A stretch of 64,000 bases of DNA. Origin: Aphrocallistes beatrix (Eukaryota > Porifera > Hexactinellida > Sceptrulophora > Aphrocallistidae). A model generated the notes under the pieces. The model was not told the DNA's origin and searched no databases. It was given only the letters and a program-made list of their open reading frames with translations. The stretch lies in NCBI GenBank assembly GCA_963281255.1, contig OY725488.1:11133524-11197523 (forward strand), given 5' to 3'. Shown here in pieces: positions 20,955-31,257 of this stretch; the stretch's first letter is position 1; the number at the start of each line of letters is the position of its first letter. A program made the position numbers and the translations under genes.

Positions 20955-22184
20955 AAACGTAACAAGGGTTACTTATTATAAAAATGGCTAGTGAAAAAGG
21001 TGATGTCACAGATGAAATGACTAACGAATGATATAGTACTTTTTACCAATATTTTAGAACGATTTCATGAAATAATATCTTTAATATAGATGAAGCAGGT
21101 TTATTTGGGTAATTACTCCCTGATACAACCCACACCTTTAAAGACAGAAAATGTGTCGGTGGTAAGGAAATAATTACTATTCTGATCATAAGTAATATGT
21201 CTGGTCATGATAAATTACCCATTCTTGTTTTTGGGAAGTTTGCAAGGCGCTTTAAGAATGTTCGATCACTACTAGACAACATTATTTACCTAAATTCAAA
21301 ACACGCATGGATGACTACAGAACTTTTTGAAGAATACATCAATGATTTGGATCTGAATTTTTTTCAAAATAAAAGGATAGTTGGAATTGACAATTGTCCC
21401 GCACATCTTGTCTTACCAAACTAAAAATCCATTGAATTGTTACGATTACTAAAGAATACTAAGTACTTATAAAACACAGCCAATTGATGCAGGTGTGATT
21501 AATCAATTCAAAGCTAATTATCGTCGTCTCCTCACCAAAAAAGAATCCATTCTTTTTATACTAAATTGAATCTTCGCAATTTATTAGATGCGATAAACTT
21601 CATACATACCGTTTGGTATCATACAACATCTTCACTTATTTCTAATTGTTTTTTTAAGGAATGTTTAAATTGTAATAAACCCGCTATTTTTTTCACTGCA
21701 CTGAAAAAGGAGGATTAAATTGCTCTAATATGCTATTTCAGGAAATTCAGAGTATTTAAGATGCCATCCATTTAGTAAAGTCCAATAATATTCATCAGAC
21801 ATATTTGGAAACTTACTTCAAAGCTATTTAGTATGTGTATGTAGTTCGAATAACTATCCACTATCTTCATACATGTATTTACATCTCTCTTATTATTTTT
21901 TCATATTTAGACACTACCTTATACTACGCATTATTTTGTGAGTTTATACGTACATGGATTATTATTGATTCGTATGCGTACATTATTGATGATATATTTA
22001 TTTTTTAATTTATTATGTATATTTCAAGATTTATTTACGTAATTAATATGGTCCGCCTAATATGAGCATCATAAAATATAATTCACAATAAGAGAACTGA
22101 GGAAAGTTTAAATAATATAAAGTCCTTTAATTATAAACATAATATCGTGGTCCCCTGCGTATGCATAATAAGCGACCCTGACTG
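20955..22184 (+). mobile_element. decayed pogo/Tigger-like transposon
   Basis: Contains a broken DDE transposase (about 21070-21424) with NIDEAGLFG, SGHDKLPILVFGKFARRF and VGIDNCPAH, as in pogo/Tigger/CENP-B-type transposases. A stop follows LFG, and other stops and shifts are present. The right end (ataagcgaccctgactg, to 22184) is the inverse of the MITE end at 644. The left end is degraded (about 20957, aagggttacttattat). Not mobile by itself. Confidence 0.7.
21070..21424 (+). pseudogene. pogo-type transposase remnant (DDE domain)
   Basis: The first catalytic Asp lies in NIDEAGLFG, followed by a stop; the second lies in VGIDNCPAHLVLPN. The 75-residue frame 21197-21424 holds FGKFARRFKNVRSLLDN. 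The N-terminal DNA-binding half and the C-terminus are absent or scrambled. Confidence 0.7.
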
Positions 22185-22600
22185 CATATAGTACAAGTAA
22201 GCATTCATTTTAGCAAATCAATTTTAAATCATTTGTACATCTTCAAAGTAATTAGACAAATCAAAAATGATATAATCTGCTTTGTCTAGTATCGTAACCT
22301 GCGTAAGCCACGTTTTCATTATCTGATTAATTTTTAAAAAATAAATAATGGGAGCTAGAAATATATGACTATACAAGGCTAGAATTGAGAAAGATTCTAG
22401 AGAAGGCAGACAATAAAAAATGAACTTCAAAATGTCTGTCTGATATCTTAAGTTGTGATGTACTAAAGTTTAAAATTGTAGCTCGTATCAAATCGCTTTT
22501 CTAATAAATCATAAAATGGTATTACTAGCTACATCTCAAACCAGTTAGTGAAATATAATACCCGACAGTGCCAGCACATCATTTCAGAGGTCAGTACATT
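22185..22600. other. promoter-side flank of the NHL gene at 22691
   Basis: AT-rich, with no recognised gene or repeat. Confidence 0.4.
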
Positions 22601-22608
22601 GATATAAG
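22601..22608 (+). promoter_or_regulatory. TATA-like box of NHL gene at 22691
   Basis: gaTATAAG, about 88 bp upstream of the ATG at 22691. Confidence 0.4.
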
Positions 22609-22690
22609 TATAGAGCATATTCCATTTCAAATCAAATTAATTTGCTCTAAAATACTAAAATCCGTTACTAGAAAGGAAATACGTAATTCA

Positions 22691-23878
22691 ATGGCGAGGA
22701 GAGTAACACAAGTAGACTGCATACAGAGTGTAAGCTTTGAGAGAGTGAAAGAACACATTCGCGCTTTCTTCGATATTCTCCTCAGACGAGTAGCTGAGAG
22801 AAGGGATCAATTACTCACGCAGCTCTGCAACATAGAGTTTAAATACAACAGAAAAGAGGAATCGAGGAAGAAACAGGTGAAAGAATTGGAAATGATGCTT
22901 AAACAAATGATTCAAATTAGTGTGAAGGAGAATCCAGTCATGGATGTGAAACTGAATCAGATGAACATGATTATGGAAGAAAAGGAAAAGTGCCAGCAAC
23001 CAACTCCAGTACCTCTCATACAGTTCAAAGCAGATCTCAGCACTCATCTGGATGAACTGAATAAGATAGGCGTGGTGGATTCCAGTTCTATTTATAGCAT
23101 TAAAGGGAATCCTGTCTCGAGTTTTGGGAAGGGAGAATTGAATAGACCTTTTGGCATCTACCTTGACCAAGATGAGAAGGTCTATGTCTGCGATTTCGGA
23201 AATGGAAAGATTCAAGTTTTCTCGAAAGAAGGCGATTTCATATCAGAATTTGGTAAGGGGCAACTAGATAAGCCTCATGGCATTGCGGTTAATGATGAAT
23301 GGGTGTTCGTAGCTGATTGGGGAATGAATGCTGTCTCTAAGTTCCAAAAGTCCGACTATAAATTTGTGAATAGGAGTAAAGGGGCAGGACTTCAAAATCC
23401 AAAGGATTTGGCTTTGGACAAAGATAGTAATGTGCTTGTAGCGGACTATGGGAATAATAGGATAGCAGTTTTAGATTCTGAGTTGAAATTTAAAAGGAAA
23501 ATAGGTAAGGGGATGCTAAAACGTCCTTGCGGCATCCACATAAACCTGAACAAAATATTCGTAGTCGATTACAAAAGAAGTCATAACGTCCACGTGTTTT
23601 CACTAGCTGGAGATCTGGTACATAGCATCATAAACCTGAAAATAGGTAAATGCTTGATTTCAAAGAACTTTGGACGCCATCATATATTTCTATGCTTCGA
23701 TCAGTTTGGGAATTTTATAATCAGTGCCACAGAAGACAAGTCGATACAGATCTATACAATAGAAGGAAACCTCCTGCATTCCATTAAGTGTGAAGGTTAC
23801 CCTACTGGGATAGCAGCAAAGAAAGATGATACGATTGTGTGTGCTATGTATGATCCTTCTTGTATCAAATTCTGCTAA
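22691..23878 (+). CDS. coiled-coil/NHL-repeat protein
   Basis: Single exon, 395 residues. The ATG at 22691 (MARRVTQVDC) aligns with the starts of its paralogues; the frame extends upstream but without an ATG. Helical region: VSFERVKEHIRAFFDILLRR and KKQVKELEMMLKQM. NHL repeats include RPFGIYLDQDEKVYVCDFG, KPHGIAVNDEWVFVADWG and YGNNRIAVLDSELKF. The stretch encoding GRHHIFLCFD is identical in DNA to the gene at 4393, a sign of recent shared ancestry or exchange. The frame is intact. Same role as its relatives: a propeller scaffold with unknown ligand. Confidence 0.88.
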   Translation: MARRVTQVDCIQSVSFERVKEHIRAFFDILLRRVAERRDQLLTQLCNIEFKYNRKEESRKKQVKELEMMLKQMIQISVKENPVMDVKLNQMNMIMEEKEKCQQPTPVPLIQFKADLSTHLDELNKIGVVDSSSIYSIKGNPVSSFGKGELNRPFGIYLDQDEKVYVCDFGNGKIQVFSKEGDFISEFGKGQLDKPHGIAVNDEWVFVADWGMNAVSKFQKSDYKFVNRSKGAGLQNPKDLALDKDSNVLVADYGNNRIAVLDSELKFKRKIGKGMLKRPCGIHINLNKIFVVDYKRSHNVHVFSLAGDLVHSIINLKIGKCLISKNFGRHHIFLCFDQFGNFIISATEDKSIQIYTIEGNLLHSIKCEGYPTGIAAKKDDTIVCAMYDPSCIKFC

Positions 23879-24365
23879 GGTTATGAATTTGCCTATGTTT
23901 GTTTATGGTACCAATTAGCAGTAGTTATAAGTAGTCAATTGTTTGTAACATACAAATAGCATTGTATTTCCATTTTCCAAATTTAAGAAAGATATCAGTT
24001 GACAGACTGTGTGTACAGCTTCATTAAGTGACTCTTAGGACACGAAATGTGATATTTGAAATCTACATAATAAATGTAATAAAGTAATCATAAGCAAATT
24101 TGCCAAGAAGTGTGAAAATGACAAGGAGTGAAATTATGAATAATTCTTAATTAGGCTAGAGAAGTGGCGGGCAACCTTAAATCTTAAGTGGGCTCCAAAT
24201 CTGTCAGTTATTGTTATGGTCACATCACCATAGCCATAGCAAGAACTGACATTAGAAACCTACATATATGGAAGCAATGTAACAACTAAAAGTATGCTTA
24301 AAAGCAAAAATAACAAGTAAAATAAATTGAATAATTATATAATGATTATAGAAAATATATTGCTA
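23879..24365. other. intergenic
   Basis: 3' flank of the NHL gene. No gene or recognised repeat was seen. Confidence 0.4.
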
Positions 24366-24930
24366 TTCAGCATCAATATGAATTTAAACAAAATATCCGT
24401 AGTCGATTACAAAAGACGTTATAACTAGGGTTTTTAATCCCGGGATTCCCGATCCCGGGATCCCGGGATCCCGGCTTGTTTTTGCCCGGGATTGAATCCG
24501 GGATTCATTTTTCAATCCCGGAATACTGATCCTCAGGATATTTATGCAACAAGTTAAGAACAAGGCTGAATGATAGCACTTTAGACTTGTATTTATTAAG
24601 AACAATCTGAAAAAAGAAAAGAAATAGAGATGTTAATTCTATATTCATTATTCATTACTCATATTATTTCCGTAATTCATAAATAGTCACGTTATATTAA
24701 ACTATATACAAATACTAGCATACCAATTCTTGAAAATTACTAATCCCGGGATTCAGAATTTGTCAATCCCGAAATCCCGGGATTGGAATTTCTGACCGGG
24801 ATTAAAAACTCTAGTTATAACGTCTACGTGTTTTCACTAGCTGGCGATCTGCTACATACTTGTAGCATCATAAATCTGAAACTCAGTAACAGCATGATGC
24901 CAACGAATTTTAGACGCCACCACAAAGAAT
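24366..24930 (+). pseudogene. NHL-gene fragment split by a hAT MITE
   Basis: Left part 24366-24425 (aaaatatccgtagtcgatta) and right part 24816-24930 (cgtctacgtgttttcacta) are one continuous homologue of 23530-23690 once the 390-bp insert is removed. They encode an NHL strand like VVDYKR...NVYVFSLAGDLL. No start and no further repeats are present; this is a relic of a gene closest to 22691. Confidence 0.8.
24426..24815. mobile_element. hAT-type MITE, 390 bp
   Basis: Terminal inverted repeats TAGGGTTTTTAATCCCGG / TAGAGTTTTTAATCCCGG (17 of 18 match). A perfect 8-bp target duplication gttataac lies at 24418-24425 and 24816-24823. No coding capacity; several cccgggat repeats lie inside each end. 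Confidence 0.88.
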
Positions 24931-24939
24931 CATGAGCGA

Positions 24940-25155
24940 TACCACAAAGCGACATTTGTGAATGAGTAACAACAATTTGTCCCACAATTTGGACAGATCT
25001 TCTAATTTTGAGGTTCTAGAAATACAAATTACCTTCGATAACACTCCATTCTTATCAGTTATTGTATAATTCAATAAATAAATATTCAGATTTTTTCCAG
25101 CCAGGGGGGATAGTTGCCCCCATCTGACCTCCCCTCCCTATGCCCTTGCCCTTGT
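24940..25155. repeat. dispersed repeat ending in a purine/CCCC tract
   Basis: Matches 45400-45605: ttttgaggttctagaaat, then a stretch ending near gcccccatctgacc / gccctt. Probably a short non-autonomous element. Confidence 0.5.
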
Positions 25156-26472
25156 TAATCCAAATGCCAAAGAATATCAATTCATATTTACCTCTACGTT
25201 TTGAATCGAGGTTTATAATAATTTACCTTTCAATAAGATGTGAGAAACCTCGTTATAAAGTTAATTATAGCGAAATAATACCCTAAATATTCTAATACGT
25301 ATTATAATTTCATTATGTTTAGCCTCTATTGAATTAATGCTACTTCACTAAACGGATAAATTCACTAATTCAGACGATATTTTCGATCTTTGGTACAGAG
25401 CTTTTCTGATTAGTCAAGGTATACACCTGGCCAGGATTTTATACAGGATTTTTGTCCTGGGGGGAGAAGGGGAGAATCATTGGTGGCTGTTTTGCTGTTT
25501 ACTAATAGTGGGAGTTCAGTGTGAGGGATTTGAAGTGCGTAAGCAGAATAATTATTCTTTCAAGAATCTTCTTCGACGTTCCAATTTAATTATGATATTT
25601 CTAAAAGATCATTTCAAAAGGGTTGAAAATAGTAATATTTGAATATTACAGTAAAAGATATGTAGTTGACTATCTTAATACATATCTATTCATTATTAGC
25701 GACAATTTTATTTATCTGTAGAGTAGTTAATAAATCATGTGATACTCAAATTAATACTACAAGTAAAACAGGTAAAATTGTGATAGACCTCAGAAAAATT
25801 ATTGCTGCAATCGCAATGTCAGGATTACCTGACATTACACGGGTATCCGGGTATTGTGTCACAAGAGAACCGAGAACTGGGTCTTAGAGTTGAAGAATCA
25901 TTGACAGCACTATTATGCATGTGCATATTCCAGAATCAGTTTGCGGAATAAATTTGGCATGAGTATTGATAATACGTATGATCATTAAAAATTTGCTGAT
26001 ATAACATTACTACATCTATTACATTGTGGAGTTTAACTTTATATTTTCCTCTTATTTTCTGTAGTAAAATGATGTAAGTAAAATGATGTAATTATAATGA
26101 ACATTTTTGTGTATTACAAGTTTTAAAATTGTGAATTTTTACCAACCTACGCTTACTGATATCATGTAGGGATAAGCTATGAAGTAAAAATTCAGATACT
26201 TTTTGCATTAGCCAAGATAAAACGAAACCCTTTTCATTATATGATCATTGATAATTCATTTTGCTTTGTTGGATTTTGTTTCATCTTGTATCAGGCTTAC
26301 CATTAATCTCTTCTGTGATGAAAAACTTTTTGTTTGAGTTGCCAAAGTAATGTATTTAAATTCATAGGATAATTTATAATAATAATACAATAGCATACTT
26401 GTACTCTGATGATCAAAGCATTTACATTATGCTGATCTGAGCAGTAGATATGCTTGTTAGCTAATGGATGTA
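25156..26472. other. intergenic, AT-rich
   Basis: No gene is supported. A tcctggggggagaagggg motif near 25457 resembles the 24940/45400 repeat family. Confidence 0.4.
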
Positions 26473-26572
26473 CAGTGGAGTCTCCGAATAATGGACATAT
26501 TAGGGGCATGGTTGATGTCCGTTGTAGAGAGATCTCCGCTTTACGGAGTGTCCCTTTTGGGAGACTCCACTG
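26473..26572. mobile_element. pogo-like MITE, 100 bp
   Basis: Ends CAGTGGAGTCTCC and its inverse GGAGACTCCACTG, flanked by TA at 26471-26472 and 26573-26574. The tccgaataatggacat interior is typical of pogo/Tigger derivatives. Confidence 0.75.
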
Positions 26573-26983
26573 TATATAAATGCCATTTTTCAATCACTTG
26601 GCACAGAGCAATTACATACAGTAAGCACTGTATCATTCATTATGCATGAAATATTTCAACAGGAATTTATTATTTTGAACATAATTGGCAATTCAACACT
26701 GAGATAATTGTACTTAGTATATTATCTAGGCTTTTAGCAATTATCATCTTACTTTAAATTTGGAACAAACTAATTTATCCGGGATTTTACATCAGTATAA
26801 TGTCCAAAGGTAATGCTATGAAGTAATAGAGTAGAGCATTTCAAAAAACAGCATAATGCGTGGTAGGATATCAAAAGTACTAAGTTGGATTAGCACATAA
26901 GAATATACAAAAGCTAGCATATATCAGCGTTGGTTTTATGCACACTGGGGGAATTCAAGAAGATATCTATTTTATTTGAAAGG

Positions 26984-26991
26984 TATATAAG
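26984..26991 (+). promoter_or_regulatory. TATA box of seven-TM gene
   Basis: TATATAAG, 58 bp upstream of the ATG at 27042; a start site near 27015 would leave a short leader. Confidence 0.55.
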
Positions 26992-27041
26992 CAACTACAG
27001 TATAGACTTTTTCAATTATAAAACAACTTCGAGAAGTCACT

Positions 27042-28163
27042 ATGATAAAGATGAATACTCTGGAAAATGTTAGTAGTGATTTTCTTTACTTTTATTTATT
27101 TTACTCATTCTTGTTTGCTGGATTGACAATACTTTGGAATGTCTACTTTGTAAAGAAGATTCTGTACTTCGTTACTTTGTACAGAAAGTCCGTAGAGACA
27201 GATAAGAATGACATACTCAATAACTACACAGAGCTAGCACTACACTACAAAGCTGAAATTGTTAAGTATGCATTCCTCTTAACAATAAATATCACCGAAA
27301 TTATTTCAGTCCTATTATTTCTACTCGGAGTAGGATTAACTGGTGTAAACCCAACCAATGCCACAATTAGCAATTGTTATAGTGAGATATACAACATTGA
27401 CTTGCATATCATTACTGGAACTCCAATAGAAGCAGTGTTCACCAGTGTTGGGCATGCCGGTTTTGTATTATCATTAGCACTTGTGATATGTCTATTGAAA
27501 TATCTTGATGCTACATATCGTAACATTAATAATCAGTCTTTGAAGTCTGCTAAAATCATCCTCTTGATCTCATGTGTAGTTGGAGTTCTACTGATTATCA
27601 CAGGATCCATCCATCAATCATTTATCCTTGAAAGGCTGATCTATCCTATTATATTGTTGGTATGTCTTAGTTTTTGGATCAGACAAACTCTTATATTCTA
27701 TAAAAGATTGAAGTGGCAGTCCATAGAGTTTAAAGTTAGAGGAAACAGCAGTAAGATAGTAAATAAAGCAGTCAAAAGCAGTTACCATTTTGCTATCATA
27801 GTGTGTCTGATGGGATTTGGAGAACTATGCATAACTTTAGCACAACTCATCAATGATTACTTTTTCATATTCACCATATTTGCTTACTGTCCCAAACTCC
27901 TCAAACAACTCTATGGAATTCCAGACTACGAACCTCTGTTTACTACAACATCACAAACTAATGCTTTCGCACTTTTCAATGAAATTTCCACAGGAATATC
28001 GGGAATTCTAACTCTGGTTGCTAACCTATCCATTACTATTCAATACGTGGTAGTCACATTTGTATTCTTCGGTAGAATGCTCGTAAAGAAACTCAAATAT
28101 CGTTTCGGAAGAGTCCGCACGAGGTTTACTCCTAGCCTTACTGACCCACTTCTCATCTCCTGA
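27042..28163 (+). CDS. seven-pass membrane protein, family not recognised
   Basis: Single exon, 373 residues from the ATG at 27042. Seven hydrophobic segments are visible at roughly residues 12-37, 75-98, 130-152, 168-188, 198-222, 246-268 and 315-350. There is an extracellular-type loop with NAT and cysteine between TM2 and TM3, and a basic tail (VKKLKYRFGRVRTRF). There is no signal peptide, DRY or NPxxY motif, so assignment to a named GPCR class is not supported; a lineage-specific multi-pass receptor or transporter-like protein is as much as can be said. A TATA box and AATAAA frame the gene, and the reading frame is clean. Confidence 0.8.
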   Translation: MIKMNTLENVSSDFLYFYLFYSFLFAGLTILWNVYFVKKILYFVTLYRKSVETDKNDILNNYTELALHYKAEIVKYAFLLTINITEIISVLLFLLGVGLTGVNPTNATISNCYSEIYNIDLHIITGTPIEAVFTSVGHAGFVLSLALVICLLKYLDATYRNINNQSLKSAKIILLISCVVGVLLIITGSIHQSFILERLIYPIILLVCLSFWIRQTLIFYKRLKWQSIEFKVRGNSSKIVNKAVKSSYHFAIIVCLMGFGELCITLAQLINDYFFIFTIFAYCPKLLKQLYGIPDYEPLFTTTSQTNAFALFNEISTGISGILTLVANLSITIQYVVVTFVFFGRMLVKKLKYRFGRVRTRFTPSLTDPLLIS

Positions 28164-28266
28164 TTAAGTCTGTAAAGTTTCAATATAGTACTGGTATTCC
28201 ATTTAAGTTGTTGCTGTTTATTCTGTAATTTCCATAGTTAATTGAGTAACATGTTTTTAATTAATT

Positions 28267-28272
28267 AATAAA
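28267..28272 (+). promoter_or_regulatory. poly(A) signal of seven-TM gene
   Basis: AATAAA, 104 bp after the stop codon. Confidence 0.55.
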
Positions 28273-29009
28273 CATTTTGAAAGCAAACAAACTACTTTGA
28301 AAGAATCGAAAAGCCATAAGCGATGCCGAGGAACGAGTAATGCAAACGAAATTTCACAAAAGCAGTACGCAATTACAAAGTTGGAATCGATGCACAAGAT
28401 TTGATAACCATATTCTATTTTACTAGATTTGCAAGTGTAATATATGGTTCAGGTACATTACTTACATTTTTTTTAACTATTATACAAGTAAGACTTCGTC
28501 TTTATCACGTTTAGAATTTGTCTCGTAAACTATCTACATTAACTACCTGTATAATACAACGTTTTTAGACTCTTATTTCATATTCTTATTCCTTTATGGA
28601 TAGATCCACATTAGCACTATTTGTGGGGAAGTTTTCGTGGTGGTTGAATATTTTTTCCGGATAGTGTATGCCCTTCTCCACCTATTTTCAATCAAATAAT
28701 CAAACAAAATGAATTGAGAAAGCTATGATAAACCATGCACAAGCGAATAGAAGTCACACTCTTCTACCTATCTCAGTATTCTTATAACTAACTTGTTGGT
28801 TGTAATTGTTCTTTCGAGATTTATCTCATTTTTGGTGCCCCTGCTATTATACGGCATATCAGGGTAGAAAATTTACGAGTAAGGTGAGTCTATATATTTA
28901 ATAGCAGTTAATAAAACTAAACCGTTTTTATACCATATCAAGAAATAGTGACAATCTTGGCTTTTTAGAATACGCGTATACCACCATATTTCTTCGAATT
29001 TGCGTGCAG
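28273..29009. other. region upstream of sirtuin fragment
   Basis: AT-rich, in sharp contrast to the GC-rich sirtuin exon. No upstream sirtuin exons (NAD-binding GAGxS motif) were found. A possible splice acceptor (cttcgaatttgcgtgcag) ends at 29009. Confidence 0.45.
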
Positions 29010-29742
29010 TATCTGAGGGATTTCGAGACGAGAGAAGCGTTTGGCGTGTTCAGCCATGAGACGACGCGTCGCTGTGACGATCCCAACTGTCGCAACGTGT
29101 TGCTGGACTCCATCGTTAACTTCGGAGAGCAGCTGCCGGAGCGTGAGATCAGGGCGGCGTACGAGCACGCGGGAAAGGTGGACGTGTGCGTGGTGCTAGG
29201 TTCCAGTCTCACTGTCAGTCCCGCGGCTGACATCCCAGCGACCGTAGGATCGCGAGGCGGGAAACTCGCCATCTTCAACCTGCAGAAGACAGTTCTGCAC
29301 AAGCTAGCCACTGTCAACGTGCACAGCATGTGTGACGCGTTCATGGAGAAAGTCATGGCGCAGCTGAGCATCCCGATACCCAGCTTCAAGCTGAAACGCA
29401 GAGCTAGTTTCTCTCTCCAGCAAGCGTCCATGCTGGGAGACTGGGAGTTCAAGATGCAAGGACTGGACGTGTTCGAGGACACGCCGTACTCATTCATACA
29501 CGCACTCTACGCCAAACTGCCCAGCCAAGAAACGGAAACGCGGATTGAAAAGGAACCATTCTCTTTCAAGTTTAAATCCGCGCCATCTTCAGTGCTGAAG
29601 ATAATCATCGTCTTCCGGGCATTACCATGAACCTGACTACGAGCTGGGAGTGGACGTGAGTGCAGGCGTGAAACAGTTGAGGCTGGACTATGACGTCAGA
29701 GAGGGAGAGTGGAGCCATGCAGTGAGTGAGATGGATTCATAG
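29010..29742 (+). pseudogene. class IV sirtuin, 3' part, one frameshift
   Basis: NAD-dependent protein deacylase of the SIRT6/7-like class. Visible are the start of the zinc-ribbon half (YLRDFETR, RRCDDPNC), DSIVNFGEQLP, the NAD-binding LGSSLTVSPAADIPATV, LAIFNLQKT and HSMCDAFMEKV, all in the expected order. The N-terminal Rossmann part and the catalytic His region are missing. The frame breaks at about 29617 (ttccgggcat); the next frame continues as HYHEPDYELGVDVSAG to a stop at 29742, a plausible C-terminal tail. Strongly GC-rich compared with its surroundings. Either a terminal exon of a gene whose other exons are lost or elsewhere, or a pseudogene fragment. Confidence 0.65.
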
Positions 29743-31257
29743 CTGTTCTGTCTGGTGGAGAGTTGTGGGTTGGTAGAGTTTGTTTGTGAATATTTTAGTT
29801 TATATTTTATTTAAGAGTGTTTATTTCTATTAGATTCCTTATGTCTTTTCTAAATATCTGCTAGCTTAGGATGGGTTTTATTTTGCAGAGTTTGGGATTC
29901 CAATCGGCTTCCGTTTCTGACGAATTTTTTTCCTGATTTGCCGACCATTTTAGATTAATATTTGCAGATTTGGCAGGGCCGTAGCCACCGGTCCGGTTAG
30001 TCCGATTTCAATCTGACCACTTTTAACAATTTTACCTTAAAAAAGACCATTATGTATTATTATGTACTAATTCACACCTGATGTCTACGGCCTTGTTTGG
30101 GGGAGAATATCTTTGTTGAGATGGAATATTCTTCTTTATCTACGCTTCTGAATTCTATATGAAATCCTGGATAGAATTTCAAAGCTTTTACTTACATGTA
30201 ATTTGCATATAAAATACTGTTGTGTTATGATATAAGGTGATAGACACTAAAAACGAATTCAGTTTCCAGACCCCAGATCTTAATTCCTCGCTCATGAACC
30301 CAGTCCAAATCCCTGACTTTGCATTAACGCTGGTCTTCTAATTCTAATATATAATTTAAGTTGGGGCTCTAAATTAAAATATCTGGATCCGCAACTGCCC
30401 ATAATGTACTACTAAAAGTTACAAAGATAAGTATAATTCCTTAGGATTGCTCGTGTAATTCTACGATTATAATTATCAAATCCACTGACCGCATTAATAC
30501 TTTGTTAAGGAACCAAGATTGTATTTTCATTCTAAATCAAAATTCATAATTTAGAAGCATTGGCAGGTTGTAGCACTTCCACTTTGCACATAGGTTTTTA
30601 TGCAAGGTGTGAAAATATGATTAATCGTACCCCATTGGACATCTTCTATAATACTAGAAGCTACACTAGATCAGATATTTATTTCCCTACTAAGTGTTTG
30701 GAACAAAATTAGACTCACAAAATTGTTTAATTCAAAAGTAAATAACAACACAACAAAAAATGTTCAAGTCAAGTTCTATAGAGATGAAATGGGGAAATAG
30801 GAATGTGTGAGACAAGAAGATCAGTACAGCTAGTCGTCTAAGATGTTATCTAGAACAAGAAAGAATAAATAATTATTCAATCAAAAATAAAATAATAAAC
30901 AAGAAGTAAAGAGTAGGATTGTCTCCAGAAACAGGAACGACTCCACACATTATAAACTCAAATATTTGCTTACAACACAATAATATTTTAGTAAATCATC
31001 AGTACTAATGCAATTATGCTAACCAAGGTTTAGACAATCAGAATTGATTTCGGAGAAAAACAGAATGGAATTTCAAACGCGACAATTTCAATGAAAATCA
31101 AAGTTACAAATCTATTGGTCAATCCAAATGTGAAATCACATTAATTAACCCTGCAATGCCTTTGGGGTCAAAGGTATAAATAGAAATGACCCCATTTTCA
31201 TTTTCACTTTCAGTTCGCTTTCAATTTACTTTCACTTTCGCTATGGGCATGCAAGTG
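29743..31257. other. intergenic with a dispersed repeat at 29970-30090
   Basis: 29970-30090 (gggccgtagccaccggtcc ... gtctacggcctt) matches part of 10480-10620. The remainder is AT-rich and shows no gene. Confidence 0.45.

Noticed and set aside
28928..29497. 189-residue open frame antisense to the sirtuin fragment
   Set aside because: The sense strand carries conserved sirtuin motifs in order; the antisense frame is a by-product of GC-rich codons.
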